From: Seminavis robusta
Lineage: Eukaryota > Bacillariophyta > Bacillariophyceae > Naviculales > Naviculaceae
Length of the DNA: 64,000 bases
Direction: 5' to 3'
NCBI GenBank assembly: GCA_903772945.1
Contig: CAICTM010000054.1
Coordinates: forward strand, 84,948-148,947
Position numbers and translations under genes: made by a program. Below are positions 40,379 through 51,989 of this stretch, in pieces. Numbering within the stretch: position 1 is the stretch's first letter; each line of letters starts with the position of its first letter. The notes beneath the pieces are model-generated. The model saw nothing but the letters and a program-made list of their open reading frames with translations. It had not been told where the DNA came from and ran no database searches.

Positions 40379-41644
40379 ATGAGCACCACCATGACCACAA
40401 AGGAAGACCAATCGTTGCTACCGACGATCAGCAGTCCCAAATACTCGGACGACGAAGAAGACTCGGAAGACAATAGAACTCCTCTGCCACAACAACAAGA
40501 ACATCCCTATTTTGTGCGGACATTGTCATTGACTCTCTCGAGTCGCAACAAGACCAATCATGCTCCTGGTGATCAAGCTCATTCCCTGGTGGGAATTATC
40601 TTGATCATGCTGGGATCCTTTTCGTTTAGTTGCATGTTTCTCTTTGTCAAATTGATGCAAGGCAAAGCCAATTCGTTTACCGTGGCATTTTACCGCGCAT
40701 TGGTGGAAATTCCCATTGCTCTCTGGTTGTGTCACAAATCATCACCCAACGCAACTACCTCACTCCAAGATTTCGTGGGTCCTCCCGGTCGGGCTCGACG
40801 GTGGTTGTTGGTCCGTGGCGGCATGGGAGGAGCGGCCGTCTTGTGCTTTTTTTACGCCATTCAACACTTGTCCTTACCCGACGCGGTCACATTACAATTC
40901 ACAACGCCTCCGTTTGCCGCGGCATTCGCCGTGTGCTTTGCCGGAGAACAATGGAAAGGTTCCGACATGATTGGGGCCGTTGTGTGTTTGCTGGGAGTCA
41001 TGCTCATTGCCCATCCCACATGGTTGTTTGGAGACGACAACAATAATGACGAGGCAACACACGAACAAGATTCGCTGGCAGCCATTGCTGTGGCACTACT
41101 CGGTGCTGCCTTTGCTGGATTGGCGTACATGTCGGTCCGCATGATTGGGCGGGACGCCGATGCCAATGTCATGGTACTCTACTACAGTTGTTTGAGTCTC
41201 CCAATGACACTGCTGGGATCCAAATATTTGACCACACAATCCTGGAACGTGTGGGCGGGTGCCACCAATTTGCGTGCATGGGATTGGTGTTGGATGCTCT
41301 GTACCGGATTGACGGCATATGCTGGACAGTACTTGGTCAATTTGGGACTGCAATATGAAACCGCCGCCACCGGGACGCTCGCCACCTGTTCCCAAATTGT
41401 ATTTACATATGTTTTTGAAATACTCTTTTTGCACGAACCCATGAGTCTCTGGAGCTTTCTTGGAACGCTACTCATTATTGGATTCATGCTGATTGTCGGA
41501 ATCCTCAAATTGAACGATGCCGAACTCGGTCACGACGAACGTATTGCAGGAGAACCAGAAGAACTCGCCATGCTGTTTTCTTTGGAGCATCAACATCATC
41601 CACCTCGCAACTCGCAACGACAACAATCATCCACAAGCAACTGA
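40379..41644 (+). CDS. EamA/DMT-superfamily transporter
   Basis: The 421-aa product has an acidic cytosolic N-terminus (about 1-60) followed by roughly ten hydrophobic helices in two EamA halves. The first half opens with LVGIILIMLGSFSFSCMFLFVKL and contains FYRALVEIP. It is followed by the typical helix pair around 'AIQHLSLPDAVTLQFTTPPF'. The second half includes 'AIAVALLGAAFAGLAYMSVRM' and ends with 'LGLQYETAATGTLATCSQIV' and 'LGTLLIIGFMLIVGILKL'. Drug/metabolite transporters of this type export or exchange small metabolites, nucleotide sugars or triose phosphates; the substrate is not predictable. The frame opens at a TTG at 40280 with an ATG at 40337, but the ATG at 40379 in a CACCATGAG context is preferred. 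The C-terminus is hydrophilic. Confidence 0.85.
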   Translation: MSTTMTTKEDQSLLPTISSPKYSDDEEDSEDNRTPLPQQQEHPYFVRTLSLTLSSRNKTNHAPGDQAHSLVGIILIMLGSFSFSCMFLFVKLMQGKANSFTVAFYRALVEIPIALWLCHKSSPNATTSLQDFVGPPGRARRWLLVRGGMGGAAVLCFFYAIQHLSLPDAVTLQFTTPPFAAAFAVCFAGEQWKGSDMIGAVVCLLGVMLIAHPTWLFGDDNNNDEATHEQDSLAAIAVALLGAAFAGLAYMSVRMIGRDADANVMVLYYSCLSLPMTLLGSKYLTTQSWNVWAGATNLRAWDWCWMLCTGLTAYAGQYLVNLGLQYETAATGTLATCSQIVFTYVFEILFLHEPMSLWSFLGTLLIIGFMLIVGILKLNDAELGHDERIAGEPEELAMLFSLEHQHHPPRNSQRQQSSTSN

Positions 41645-42231
41645 GTAATAAGCTATTTGAAATAATATTCGTATTCGTGACGACCGAACTGTGGAACAAA
41701 AAGAAACAGCAATCAAAATGCCATCAAGAAACCAAACGCTGCCAGTATTGGATTTGTGGTCTGGGTGGCTTCCAGGGTATCATGACACAATAGTGTTGCC
41801 AATAGCTACAGCAAAGAGAAGATAGTTGTATTCTTGAATAAACAACTGATCTACTACATTGGGTCCTTGCGCCTCTTTCTAATCGGTATTTCACAAAGTA
41901 GGCTCCCCCTTCTCACCGTGCATCTTGATTATATAACGGGGTTTGGAGCAGGTTGAATTGTCTCCGTTCATCCTGATCGTCCCAGGGACATCCTGTTTCA
42001 AGTGCAGACTCGATCTACAGTAAAGATTGTGGGTCTACTACTTCCATTGAGTATTTGATGCCTCTGCATGGCTAGAACCTCCATTGTTGATGGCCCCGCA
42101 ATCAACACCGGTGTAATCTCAAATGTCCAATGGAGATCTTTCCAATTCAAAAGATCAACCTACAAGAATTTTATGGCTATATGTTGGTTACCTGCACTCA
42201 TTTTGTGGGGGTTCCTCCGCTTCCTCTCCTT
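41645..42231. other. Intergenic between convergent genes, with a trace of ankyrin repeat
   Basis: Near 41970-42015, minus strand, one frame reads 'LETGCPWDDQDE', which looks like an isolated end of the NGCPWD repeat family. The rest has no gene. Confidence 0.4.
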
Positions 42232-43589
42232 CTAATCATATTCCTCTTCGTAAGAGTCCCATTCGTCTTCGCTCTCATCGTCTTCCGCTCCCTCTTCGGG
42301 GCAACCATTTGCACGTGCCCAATCAACGATTTCTACATGATTCTTTTTTGTAGCGGCACGAATTGTCAATGAATCCCAAGGGCATCCATTGGCCCGTGCC
42401 CATTTCAGCATGTCAAGGCGACCAAAAAAAGAAGCAGCCGCACACGTCCTTAATCCCATGGGCAACCATGCTCGCGAGCCCATCGCATAATTTCAAACTG
42501 ATTCTTTCTGGCTGCTTGAAAGCAGTGAGTGCATTCCAAGGACAACCATTTATGTTGCATACTTGAGGATATCAAGATGCCCACCTTTGGCAGCAGCCTC
42601 ACATGTTCTCTCATCCCAGGACATTTGTTTTCATGCAACCATTTCAAAATATCAAAGTACCATTCTTTGCTGCCACTGTGCATGTCCACGCATCCCATGG
42701 GCATCCATTGTCATGCAGCCATTTTAGAATTTCAAAGTGACCCTCTCAGCAGCCCAGAGCAGGTGTGGAATTCCAAGAATATCCATGGGCATGAGCCCAC
42801 TGGAGTATTTCCAAGTGACCAGCACCGGCAGCAATCGAACATATCAGATGTGTCAAGCTCGTACCTAACTCATTGTCAAGAGCGTATTTCACGATTTCCA
42901 AGTGACCACCATAAGCAGCATGGACGAGGAGCCAATCGTGCTTTGGACAGCCATTCAATTGCAACCATTTCAGAATGTTGAGATGCCCACCCTTCACAGC
43001 ACCCACCATTGTATCGGCATCCCATGGACAACCATTCTCGTGGGCCCACTTTAGCATTTCAAAATGACCATTTTGAGAAGCTGCAGAGCATGTTGAAGAT
43101 CCCATTGGCATCTCTTTTCGCGCAACCATTTCAGCATCTCCAGGTGACCTCCTTCAGCAGCAGCTGCGCATGTCCCTGCTCCCCACGAATAATATCCTAT
43201 TTTCTTGCCCACTGAATAACTGAAATGTTCCCAACTCTTGCAGCGGCCATCAAGACATCATCGCTAGTGGGAAGCTTACCGGTGGAATCATCGCTGAGCC
43301 AGTATTCAGCACATGCACATTCAGAAGCTGCACCGTAGTACGTATCGGTGCTGGTTAGAGGTATTTTTCTCTCATTGTGTACTCGAGGCTCCTTCGCCAC
43401 GCAGGGTTGTCTACTCTGGAACAATATTCCTTGTACAATTTGTTTAGTTTTTGTTACAGCCCCAACAAAGGCATACTGTCCTATGCCAAGACAGGGGAGG
43501 ATTTGTTCCATCCAAATCTCCTCATGTCCCGAGAACACTTGAAAGTCAAGAGGGGTGGAGACTTTCTGTCTTTTCAATTTCAGCTCCAT
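42232..43589 (-). pseudogene. Frameshifted short-ankyrin-repeat gene
   Basis: An ATG at 43589 starts a frame whose N-terminus parallels the intact gene at 38491-39693 (IWMEQILPCLGIGQYAFVGAV). It continues to an IQWARK motif at about 43200. The homology then continues in other frames: 43129-42746 (GHFEMLKWAHENGCPWD and following repeats), 42704-42450 and 42483-42232, the last ending in NGCPEEGAEDDESEDE. At least three frame changes separate the parts, and a repeat near 42600-42700 is degenerate. The total length matches an ancestor of about 430-450 residues. Introns cannot explain shifts inside single repeats, so the gene is most likely dead. Confidence 0.82.
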
Positions 43590-44359
43590 CGCAGTAGATG
43601 CGTGGGAGAGCTTACCAAAATGTGGGAGGTGCCGTAGTCTTTGAGCTCCCAGTAATCCTGGGTGGCAATTAATGAAACCAAGCGACCAGTTATAGCTTCC
43701 TTGTTGGTTGGTTGTCTATTGTTGCTTGTGCCTTGTGTTTTAACTTGTTGCTGCTGCGGACTGATTTTGTTGAGCTTGCGTGACGCCCAGGTTTGTGGTC
43801 GAAAAGCGCGGAGCGTGGAAACAATAACACTCCCACTCGTCGTTGAATGAACGAATGACCAATTCGAACCGAATGCAATCGAATGCTCAATCTGTGAATG
43901 ATTTCATTCAATCGAATATTCCCCGCAACGCCACCACTATGCATAGCTAGCTAGAACCAACCTCATCAAGCTAGCTGCTAGAGATCAAGCCTAGCTAGCT
44001 CCGTAAACAGCCATGGTACCGATAGAGGCTTCAAGTCGTACTGTAGCTCTGTACAAGAGTTTTCAAGCATAATATACTGTTACAAAGACAAGTAACATGT
44101 GATCCTGGTCAATCACTCAATGATGTCGTAGATTGTATATTGTTAGCATCGTCTCCCGGTCCCTCGAAAGACAGCATAAAGCTCCGTTTACATCTCATCG
44201 GGATATGTGGGTTCGGCTGTTTCAATCATTGTTTCAACCATTGTTTCGATCATTGTAGCTCCGGAAGTTCCCCCCGCGCCGCCCGGAAGCAACTCGAACG
44301 CAGCAAACCAAAAAGATTAACCAAGGGACATATTAGGGCTGGTGGAGGCCAGTTCAGCT
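43590..44359. other. Intergenic, no gene seen
   Basis: CTAGCTAG runs occur at about 43945 and 43992. Three 12-bp tandem units of the gtttcaatcatt type lie at 44219-44254. An alternative-start frame at 43662-43850 encodes a hydrophobic Cys-rich segment that I do not consider supported. Confidence 0.45.
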
Positions 44360-46639
44360 GAGCAGCATTTCGTGATGTATATCACCATGCCATTGTGATT
44401 GTCGTTGTTGTTCTTCTGCATGGGCCAATACAGAAGGCTTTCCCCCTCAGGTCCCTGGAGAACCTGTTGAGGGTGTTTGATTCGATGTCACTCCAAGTGT
44501 GGGAGTATCCAGGTGTAGGAATGAACTTTTGGCCCAGGCCCAACAGTTAGTAGAGGCCTGGTGGGGGCTTAATTGTCGTGGGAAGGTCGTGGTATGCAAG
44601 GTTGGTTGGCCTGGCAAAGTCGTACCAGGCCGGCATATGAAGGAGTCTAGTTTTTACATTGTCGTGTAGATGTAGGTCGGGGTCTGAGACGAAACCATAT
44701 GTGAGCTCTATCTCCTTGTCGTTCGCCTGGAGGACCTGCTTTTCCTGGTGTTGGAGTTCTGCATCCTGCTGGGAGAGGAGCTTCTGGAGCGGCCTCTTTT
44801 CGATCTTGTGGAGCCTCTGAAGGTAGCGTTGCCTCTTCTCCGGCTTTCCTTCCCCTTCCTCGTCCTGCACTGCCGCCGCGGCCGCCTTGGCGGGCTCTGC
44901 TTTGGCTTCCTTGGCGGTTGCCTCTTTGGGGCGGACTGGGACCGTCCTCGTTGGGTTCTGCCACCTCTGGCGGATGGTTGTTGGTGGGGAGATTTCTTTT
45001 TTTTGCTGGAGGCGCCTCCCTGTGCTGGGCCCCTCCTGTTGGTTTTTGAGCTGTTGTTGTCTTTGTTGATTATTGTGCGCTGTTGATTGAGCGCTTGGGT
45101 GACATTTTTGCCAGTGGCTCTGGCCATTTGCTTTTGGGTCTGTTTCAGTTCCTCCTTTACCATTTTCTTGACCAGATCCTTGATCTTTTGGGAGTCAGAG
45201 GCAGGTTAACTGTCAATCTCCATTGCAGTGTCCTCTGTGTCCTTGGTTGTGAATGCCTCTTTGTGTAGCTTCTTGAGAGCAGGGGACTTGACATTGTTTG
45301 ATGATTGGTGCTGGTACTTGTCAATGGGTGTGCAGAATACACTGGTGATGAGTCTCTACAGCTTGGCCAACTCTGGTATGGAGGGCTGCTGGGCTCGTTG
45401 CTGATATTGTTGTAACTGCTGCTGGCAACTGTGCAGTGCCCTGTGTGTTTGCTGGCGGGCCTAGTGTATTGTGGGCTCCTGCCTGATTGTTGATTTCCAT
45501 TGGTGGGTTTGGTACTGTTCCAGTGCCTGTTGATATTTTTCCATTGCTAGTTTGTTGGTAGTTGCTGCGTCATGTTCTTGTTCCAGCTGAGACTTTGCTC
45601 TCTCTTTGGCTTCGTTGTAGTCCTCGAAGGACTCGGCACTAGCGCCTCGTGCTAGGCATCGCTGGATGTGCTCCTGGGTGGCCTCGAGGTCGCTGTGGCT
45701 GGAGACAGCAGTCAGTTGGTCGATGGACTAGGGCCCCTGCAGGTGGGGAGCCGGGGGTTCTGCTGGGTGGACAGGCGCATGTGTTGTTGGCTGAGCAGGT
45801 TCCACAGGTGGCTGAGGCTGTTGCTGAGTGTCAACTAATGGTAATGGATCAGGCATGGTTGCAAGACCTTGGTACGTTAATGTATTTGTTCTAAATGTGC
45901 TAGGTCAATGCCAGTGTTTTTGAGCAACACCTCGTTGTGTGCCTCCAGGATGGTGTTGACGATTGCATGGCCATTGATGATTCTCTCTGCCGCAGATGAC
46001 TTTGGGCCATTGGCAATGGGCAGAAGGCCTCTAGCCAGGGACTCGCTACGGCCCTTTTGAGCATATTGGACGTACAGTTGTTTCTTTCGAATAGAATTTT
46101 TGCTTGGGTTTTTTTGTAGAGTTCAACAGCTTGTGTGGATTCTTGTTGGAGAGCTTGAAGCTCGCATCGCTCTCCATTGCTGGGTTGCCAGCCTTCAGTT
46201 CGAATTTGATATCGACTGATTTCGGAATCCTGGACGGGGTCAATTCCCCGGTTTGGTTGTTGCCATCAATCATACCGTCGAGAGTGTCCTTGTTGCGCTG
46301 GTGTGCCGCAAAGGCTTTGATAAATTCCTCTCCTACTTTGTTGACGGTACGGTGGTATGCCTCATGGAGCGTCGCAGTGGTGCCATGTAGGAAATTCAGG
46401 GCGGCTTGTAGTGGGGCCACGCGTGAATCCTTTTGTGTTGCATCGGGTCGGTATGTCTGAGGGTTGATTGCGGATGGATCAAAGGCAGTTCGTTTCCTGC
46501 TGGGGGAGCCATCATCTTCGCGCTGGTTGTTGTTCCTGTTGGCGCTGGTGTTGCGGCCATTGGAGTTGCCGCGGCCACGGCCTCTGCCGCGGCCACCATT
46601 GCGGAGAATGGGAGTTGTCTCAATCATTGCCTCAGGCAT
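44360..46639 (-). mobile_element. Decayed retroelement fragment (ORF1-like region)
   Basis: On the minus strand an ATG at 46639 begins a 197-codon frame with an Arg/Gly-rich N-terminus (GGRGRGRGRG) and the phrase 'SVDIKFELKAGNPAMES'. After its stop at 46046 further frames continue in the same direction with interruptions. They include a Pro/Gln-rich stretch, 'HSDLEATQEHIQRCLARGA', a segment 'IKDLVKKMVKEELKQTQKQM' and a basic Ser/Arg-rich block at 45160-44700. Last come 'NVKTRLLHMPAWYDF' and 'LLGLGQKFIPTPGYSH', near 44700-44480. This order (basic ORF, coiled linker, start of the protein preceding reverse transcriptase) fits the 5' part of diatom retroelements as I know them. No reverse transcriptase core motif is present, so the copy is truncated on the left and riddled with stops. 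Confidence 0.6.
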
Positions 46640-46676
46640 GTTTACTATTGTTGTTGTATGTAATAGTATGGTGCTT

Positions 46677-46699
46677 GGTTGGTTGGTTGGTTGGTTGGT
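46677..46699. repeat. GGTT microsatellite
   Basis: Five to six tandem ggtt tetranucleotides lie just upstream (minus-strand sense) of the retroelement ORF start. Confidence 0.9.
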
Positions 46700-46787
46700 A
46701 TTCGAAAACTCGCCAACCGAGGGCTCGGATCAAAGATACGTATTATCTTAAAACCAAGGTGTTCAGTCGTGCTTCGGAACGTCTTTC

Positions 46788-46880
46788 GTGTTCCGAGCAG
46801 AATTCGTGTTCCGAGTGACGTACGTGGAGTTGCGTTCCTTTCGTGTTCCGAGTGACGTACGTGTTCCGAGTGACGTACGT
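46788..46880. repeat. Repeats of a GTGTTCCGAGTGACGTACGT unit
   Basis: Three copies begin at 46806, 46843 and 46861, and a degenerate one at 46788. Each full copy contains the palindrome ACGTACGT preceded by TGACGTA. Directly to the right the sequence becomes a GATTCGATTCG-rich stretch (46890-46935). The arrangement suggests a promoter-like 5' region of the adjacent retroelement. Confidence 0.85.
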
Positions 46881-46935
46881 AGAGGTGCGTTCGATTCGAT
46901 TCGGTTGATTCGATTCGACTCGATTGATTCGAAAG

Positions 46936-47563
46936 GGAAGAGTATCCAGAGCAGGTGTGCTACCTTGGCGTATCTTTTTCGTACCTCTTTTCCGTACCTC
47001 TTTTGCGCTCCGTACGAAGTCTATCGATCGGGGCGACAATGATGCTTTGGGGGTTCGAAGGGGAACCAACTGGAGATACCCTTGATATACTGAGTACTCT
47101 TGAGTCAGGTTCAGACCTTCAAATTGTAGTTGCGCCTTCGTTGGTGTTTCGAAGGGGCTGAAATGGCGATTTTTGGTGGTGGTTCTGGGACGACAGATCC
47201 TTTTCTCGACACGAGAATGTGTGTGTACGTGTGTGTACGTTGAGTGTTGTGTGAGATGTGTGATGTTGTGTGAGATGTGTGTAGATACTACTAAGAGTTA
47301 ATCTACGACGAATCTACCATTGGATGTTTATCCATGGGGTATACCGTTGCTTGCTGATTTCCAAATTCTGAGCTTAAGAATTTCGCTGTTTGCTTCATCA
47401 GTGGAGCAAGCTGGGGATGGCAAAAGATACAAGCCGGGTAGGCTGTGAGAAAGCAAGGGTACCCTGTTAGTGGTGATTTCGAAAATAGACACATAGGAGC
47501 TGGTGCGGTATAGACCGAAACCAAGCTAAACTAAACCGTAAATCCAATACCTCGATGGGCTGG
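46936..47563. other. Intergenic, possible retroelement 5' region
   Basis: The segment has short motifs shared with the 50.7-51.6 kb region, such as ggcgacaatg and GTACGGA-type words, and several GTGTGTACGTGTG-like words at 47220-47280. No gene is supported. Confidence 0.35.
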
Positions 47564-47599
<36 letters not shown>

Positions 47600-47623
47600 G
47601 TGTGTGGGTGTGTGTGTGTGTGT
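47564..47623. repeat. TG dinucleotide microsatellite
   Basis: An uninterrupted (TG)n run of about 34 bases is followed by an imperfect TG-rich continuation to 47623. Confidence 0.95.
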
Positions 47624-47625
47624 CG

Positions 47626-47724
47626 CGTACATATGGTGCGGTTCCCTAGTAAGATTAAGGCTATCAAAGCAAACACGTACATATGGTGCGGTTTCCCTAG
47701 TAAGATTAAAGCTATCACAGCCAT
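47626..47724. repeat. Two tandem units of about 50 bp
   Basis: A unit starting cgtacatatggtgcggt lies at 47626 and is repeated at 47676 with few differences (an extra T and two substitutions). It lies about 190 bp upstream of the interrupted ankyrin gene. Confidence 0.9.
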
Positions 47725-48878
47725 TGATTAGCCTTGGCTTTAAGACATACAATAAAAAATGAAACCTTTGCCTTTAGATAAATTCTAGTTGAGGGCACTA
47801 CTAGCCCACGGCTGTCTGTTCTTATTCGAACGTTCATTCGAACCCTCAACAAAGGCAGCGGACAACAAACCACAATCTCTGTTGTACTGTACACGAACCA
47901 ATTTCAACCATGACGTCTCAAAACCAAACAGCAGCGACCGTCACCGTGGCCTCTTCCATCAATATCGTGGCTCTCATGGATCAGGAGGATCTTTGGGTAG
48001 ACAACGTTCTTCCCTTTGTGGGCATGGGACAATACGCATTCATTGGAGCCAGCAACAAGCAACTGAATCGTCTCTACAAGGCATATTGCAAGACGGTACA
48101 GAATCCTCCTTTTGTCAAGCATGACGAGGATAGAGAAGCCCTTCGTATGGAATTGTGGCGTGGTACAGTTCACCCCTCCGTGGAGAGACGCGGTGATGAT
48201 GATCATTGCCAGCACAAACCCTGGCGCAAAGCCACCGACACGGACACATTTGACACGCCACATTCTCCTCCGTGGCATGTGCCAAATACTGGCTCCGTTG
48301 TGACCCTGGTGAGAGAATCCGGTTATGGGGCTCTGGCTATCGTCGACGCATGGTCAAGTTGGGGAATCTTGCAGTTCTAAACTGGGCCCTCCAACAAGGA
48401 TTTGGGATGGATCGATGGATGTGTGAGGTTGCTGCTGGGGCTGGCCATCTTCATGTTTTGGAATGGCTTCGAAAACAAGGCTGTACTTGGGGTGCCAACA
48501 CGTGCGAGGCTGCTGCCAGAGGTGGGCATTGGGAAATTCTGAAATGGGCACAAACGAATGGATGTGCTTGGAATAGTTCCACATGCTCGGCAGTGGCAGA
48601 AAGTGGTCACCTTCACATTTTGAAATGGGCTCGTGAGAATGGGTGTCCTTGGGATGGTGCCACATGCTCGGCAGCAGCAGGAAGGGGTCACCTACACATT
48701 TTGAAATGGGCAAGAGCCCATGGGTGTCCTTGGGATGGTTCGACATGCTCAGCAGCAGCAGTAGGGGGTCACCTGCATGTTTTGAAATGGGCTCGTGAGA
48801 ATGGATGCCCATTGGATGCCAGAATTTCTCACTGTGCTGCTCGATGTGGGAATCTTGATGTGCTCAAATGGCTTCATC

Positions 48879-48897
48879 AAGAAGGATACCCATTGGA
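48879..48897. repeat. Left copy of 19-bp target-site duplication
   Basis: The 19-mer aagaaggatacccattgga is identical to the one at 51990-52008. It is part of the ankyrin coding sequence (codons for EGYPL). Confidence 0.93.
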
Positions 48898-51800
48898 GGG
48901 GTGTAAATTACTCGTTAGTTTAACAAACTATGGCCACGGAGTGGCTTTTGTGACGCGGGCAATGGGTGGGGAAGCCCCCACCTAGCTGAGTCGTCATCTA
49001 CTTATTTGCCCAATCAACATGACCTCATCCACTGGCCCAACGTGGAGCCAGCACCAAGTAGACAGATGCCCTGGGTAGGGGGGTGATCACATTGATAGGG
49101 AACCTGCAGCGCAAAACCTGGGTTACAGGGGCTTACACAGGATTTTTGTCGGTATTGAAACCATTATCACCATAGGGACCGTGAGGACCAGTTAGATTGC
49201 CAGACCAAAGAGTGCTCGCCAGTAAGTGTGTCTGGGTGATCAGGTCCCAAGCGTGGCAAGGGCCTTGGCATGCAAGGCAAGATGCCAGCAGAGCCCGTAG
49301 GAGGTGGTACTCCTCAGGCTGGACCAGAGCAGGGTGTAACCCATCCAATGCACAAAATTGTTAGATAGAGGCAACAAGCAGGCGAGATGGGGTCAAATGA
49401 CACACTGGCAGTGTGTGTTCCCAAGAGGGAGGCACAGTGGCTGCTGGAGTGTTGTGGCTGTTCGAGGGTTGTTGAGTCAATAGAAGAGGATAAGGGGGCA
49501 CTGGAAATGGGCTGGTGCCAGGGGCAGGAGGGGAGTTCTGTTGGTGTTGGAGTTTGTTGTAGGAGTTGGGATGTAGCATGGTTGATGTGTGTTGTAGGAT
49601 AGAGGCGGCCTGTGTTCAAGGGTGAGAACAAAAGCATCCTCCCTGTAGGGTAGGGTGTGATTCGGAAGGGTTGATCCTCAAGATGGCTGATCTCTAGGAG
49701 TGTTGGCTGATCATCTGGGAGTGGTGTTGTGAAGTTGCGGAGGATGGTGATGTGGTTGGTTGGGTGAATGTGGGAGTGGGGGAATGTCTGGGGGACCTTG
49801 GTTTGAGTAAGTAGTGGGTAGACATGGGAAGTCATGGTGGGTGTGGTGTGGTTGTGGGAGAGGTGTGTATCCTGGAGTTGACTGTGTGTCGTTGTTCAAC
49901 CAAGAATGGGGTTGCTTGTGAGTGGCGAGATTATTGATGTAGAAGGGTGTATTCAAGGGCAATGCACTGGGCACTGGTATCAAGGTTTATATCAAAGTGT
50001 TGGGTTGTTGTTGCCACTGGATCAAAAGCTGTGGCCAAGTCTGTGCAGGTATACCACTACTGCAGGAGAGATTGTATCAGAGCCAAAGGCTGTTAGGGAT
50101 TCTTTCAGGGAAACTGGAGAAGTCAAGCTATAGCCAGTAGAGACGGTGGGGGATCAAGGGGTGTTGTTGGTTGATGGGGCTGTGTTACTGGGTGACACTG
50201 TGTTGTCTCAAGGCTGGTACTAATCTGTTGTAGGGATGAAAATGCAACAGAGAGTCAAGCCAAGATGTGGAAAGGGTACTCGATTCAGGTGGAACTGTGG
50301 AAAGTACCTGGAGAGTCACTCAACAATCAATGAGAGAGAGTAGAGTCAGTTATGTATTAAAATCTATGCCACACCACGCTGCAGTCTGTCTGGGGCTCAA
50401 TCCTTGGAGTTCCACTCAGTAGGAGAGTCAGGTGCAGTAGCAGAGAGGTGGGTGTTCAATGGGGTGTTGCACAATCTAGCCACGCTAGAGGGGAACTTTT
50501 TAGTTGGTTCTTGTGGGGGAGGATCCTTTGGAGAGGAGCTGGGTATTCCAGGGAGGGGCTGTGAAACTAGCAATTCAGCCAAGCCTGGAGATACAAGAAC
50601 CTCAAGTCCTTAAACGGAATCTGTTGGTGTTTGTTGTTCCTCTTGGAGAGGAGTAGATATCAATGGAGGGTGGTAACAGTAGCAGTGTCGATCAGTCACT
50701 CAGTCTGTATAGGAGAGAAGGAACTGGTTGGAATCAAGTAGGATCGTTCCAACAGGACGTCGGGAGAAACCACTTAGTGCCGGTTGAAAGTAAAATACAG
50801 GTGTAATTCTCTTCTTGGTGGTACTGCAGGTATTCGTGAAGTCTTCTTGATGACAGTAGGTTCGTACGGAGGAAGAGGACGGTCGCGGGAAGAATTGATC
50901 AGACTTGCACGGAAGTAGCCGAGTCTTGGATTCGATGCGCGATTCGATTCGTTGAATCGTTCGAAAAAAGGAGGGGCGACAATGGGATTTCTTCGCCGTC
51001 AGGAGCTTAGTTTCAGAAAGCAACAATGACACGTTATGGGAATTGTTTTCTGTAATTGCTGTGGAAGCCGGAGACTTCTTTTTGTGGTCAATTCTTAGGA
51101 TCGGTTCCAACAAGGACGTCGGGGGAAACCAAGAGTGGCCGGTGAGAAAGTAAAAATACAGCTGTGTTTCTGTTCTCGACGGTCACTGCAGGTATCTCGT
51201 GAAGTCCTTCTTTATGATAGAGGCTGTCTTTGATCCGTACGGAGGAAGAAGTACGTATCGGAGGAAGATGTACGATCGGGGAAGATGATCGTTCAGGAGG
51301 TGATCTGATTCGAGGATCGATTGATAAGATCGATTCGATTCGCGATTAGATTCGAATGAGTCGGTTGCCTTAGGGGAAGGTTAACCGAGCCTTTGTTGTT
51401 GCGGAGGTCGATCGTTACGGAAAGAGGACGGCCGACAATGGGATTATTCTTGGGCACGTCGGCAGTGAGAACACGCAAGTAAACAAATGGTATGTGTTCT
51501 CTGCTCGTCTGGTTACTGCAGAAGCCGGAAAGACTTTCTGTGTGGCAATTTCGTATCAACTGGCGTCCTCGCGGTCCGAGAATAGAAGACCGCCCGATCT
51601 CGTAGGATTTCAATTGGATGGCTTTCTAATCTGGACCGGAGAGCCGCGTTGATAGTTGCTTGATAAGGAGGTGCGCTTGATGGAGATAGGAGGTATCGAT
51701 CCTTTTGGGCTTGAATAGGGTGTAAAGAGAGGAAAAAAGGGTGTATGTTTTCCGTGATGACGTTAGTTGATTCCTATAGTAAAACAAGTACTCTTCAACG

Positions 51801-51989
51801 AAAATAACAGATAACAAGCTTCCTGAGGTCCTTTCACTTCGTTTCAATGCTTCTAATGGTGCTAATAGGTAGTGTAATGGTATAGGTATGACCGATTGGT
51901 TGTGTTTGTTGCTATTAGTGTTGTTGTGGTGCTTGTATTGACAGATCCAGAGGGGAAGCGCTTCGGTGTTCGGCTTCCCTTGAAAAAGT
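48898..51989. mobile_element. 3.09-kb inserted element without large ORFs
   Basis: The insert lies exactly between two copies of a 19-bp target-site duplication inside an ankyrin gene. It has no obvious terminal inverted repeats or LTRs. The left end carries a GTGGGG/CCCCAC hairpin at about 48967-48983 and the right end a GGGAAGC/GCTTCCC hairpin at about 51954-51979. Internally the longest frame is 173 codons (49314-49835, minus), rich in Pro, Thr, His and Ser with no known domain. The 50.74-51.55 kb part contains diverged tandem units. The long duplication fits target-primed insertion of a non-LTR-type or non-autonomous element (inference); no poly-A tail is seen at either end. Confidence 0.85.
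50741..51552. repeat. Diverged tandem units within the inserted element
   Basis: Motifs recur in the same order: ggatcgttccaacaggacgt at 50741 and a close match at about 51098; a GATTCGATTCG-rich block at about 50930-50960 and 51300-51350; gacaatgggat at 50978 and 51434; and gaagccgga near 51063 and 51519. The spacing is about 360-460 bp, so indels separate the units. A third start may exist at the right end. Confidence 0.8.

Noticed and set aside
49133-49348. Phrase LGPDHPDTL in one minus-strand frame resembling TPR proteins
   Set aside because: An isolated match within the inserted element without helix-pair context or further repeats.
48898-51989. LTR retrotransposon interpretation of the insertion
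   Set aside because: The two ends share no long direct repeat, and a 19-bp target duplication is far longer than the 4-6 bp usual for LTR elements.
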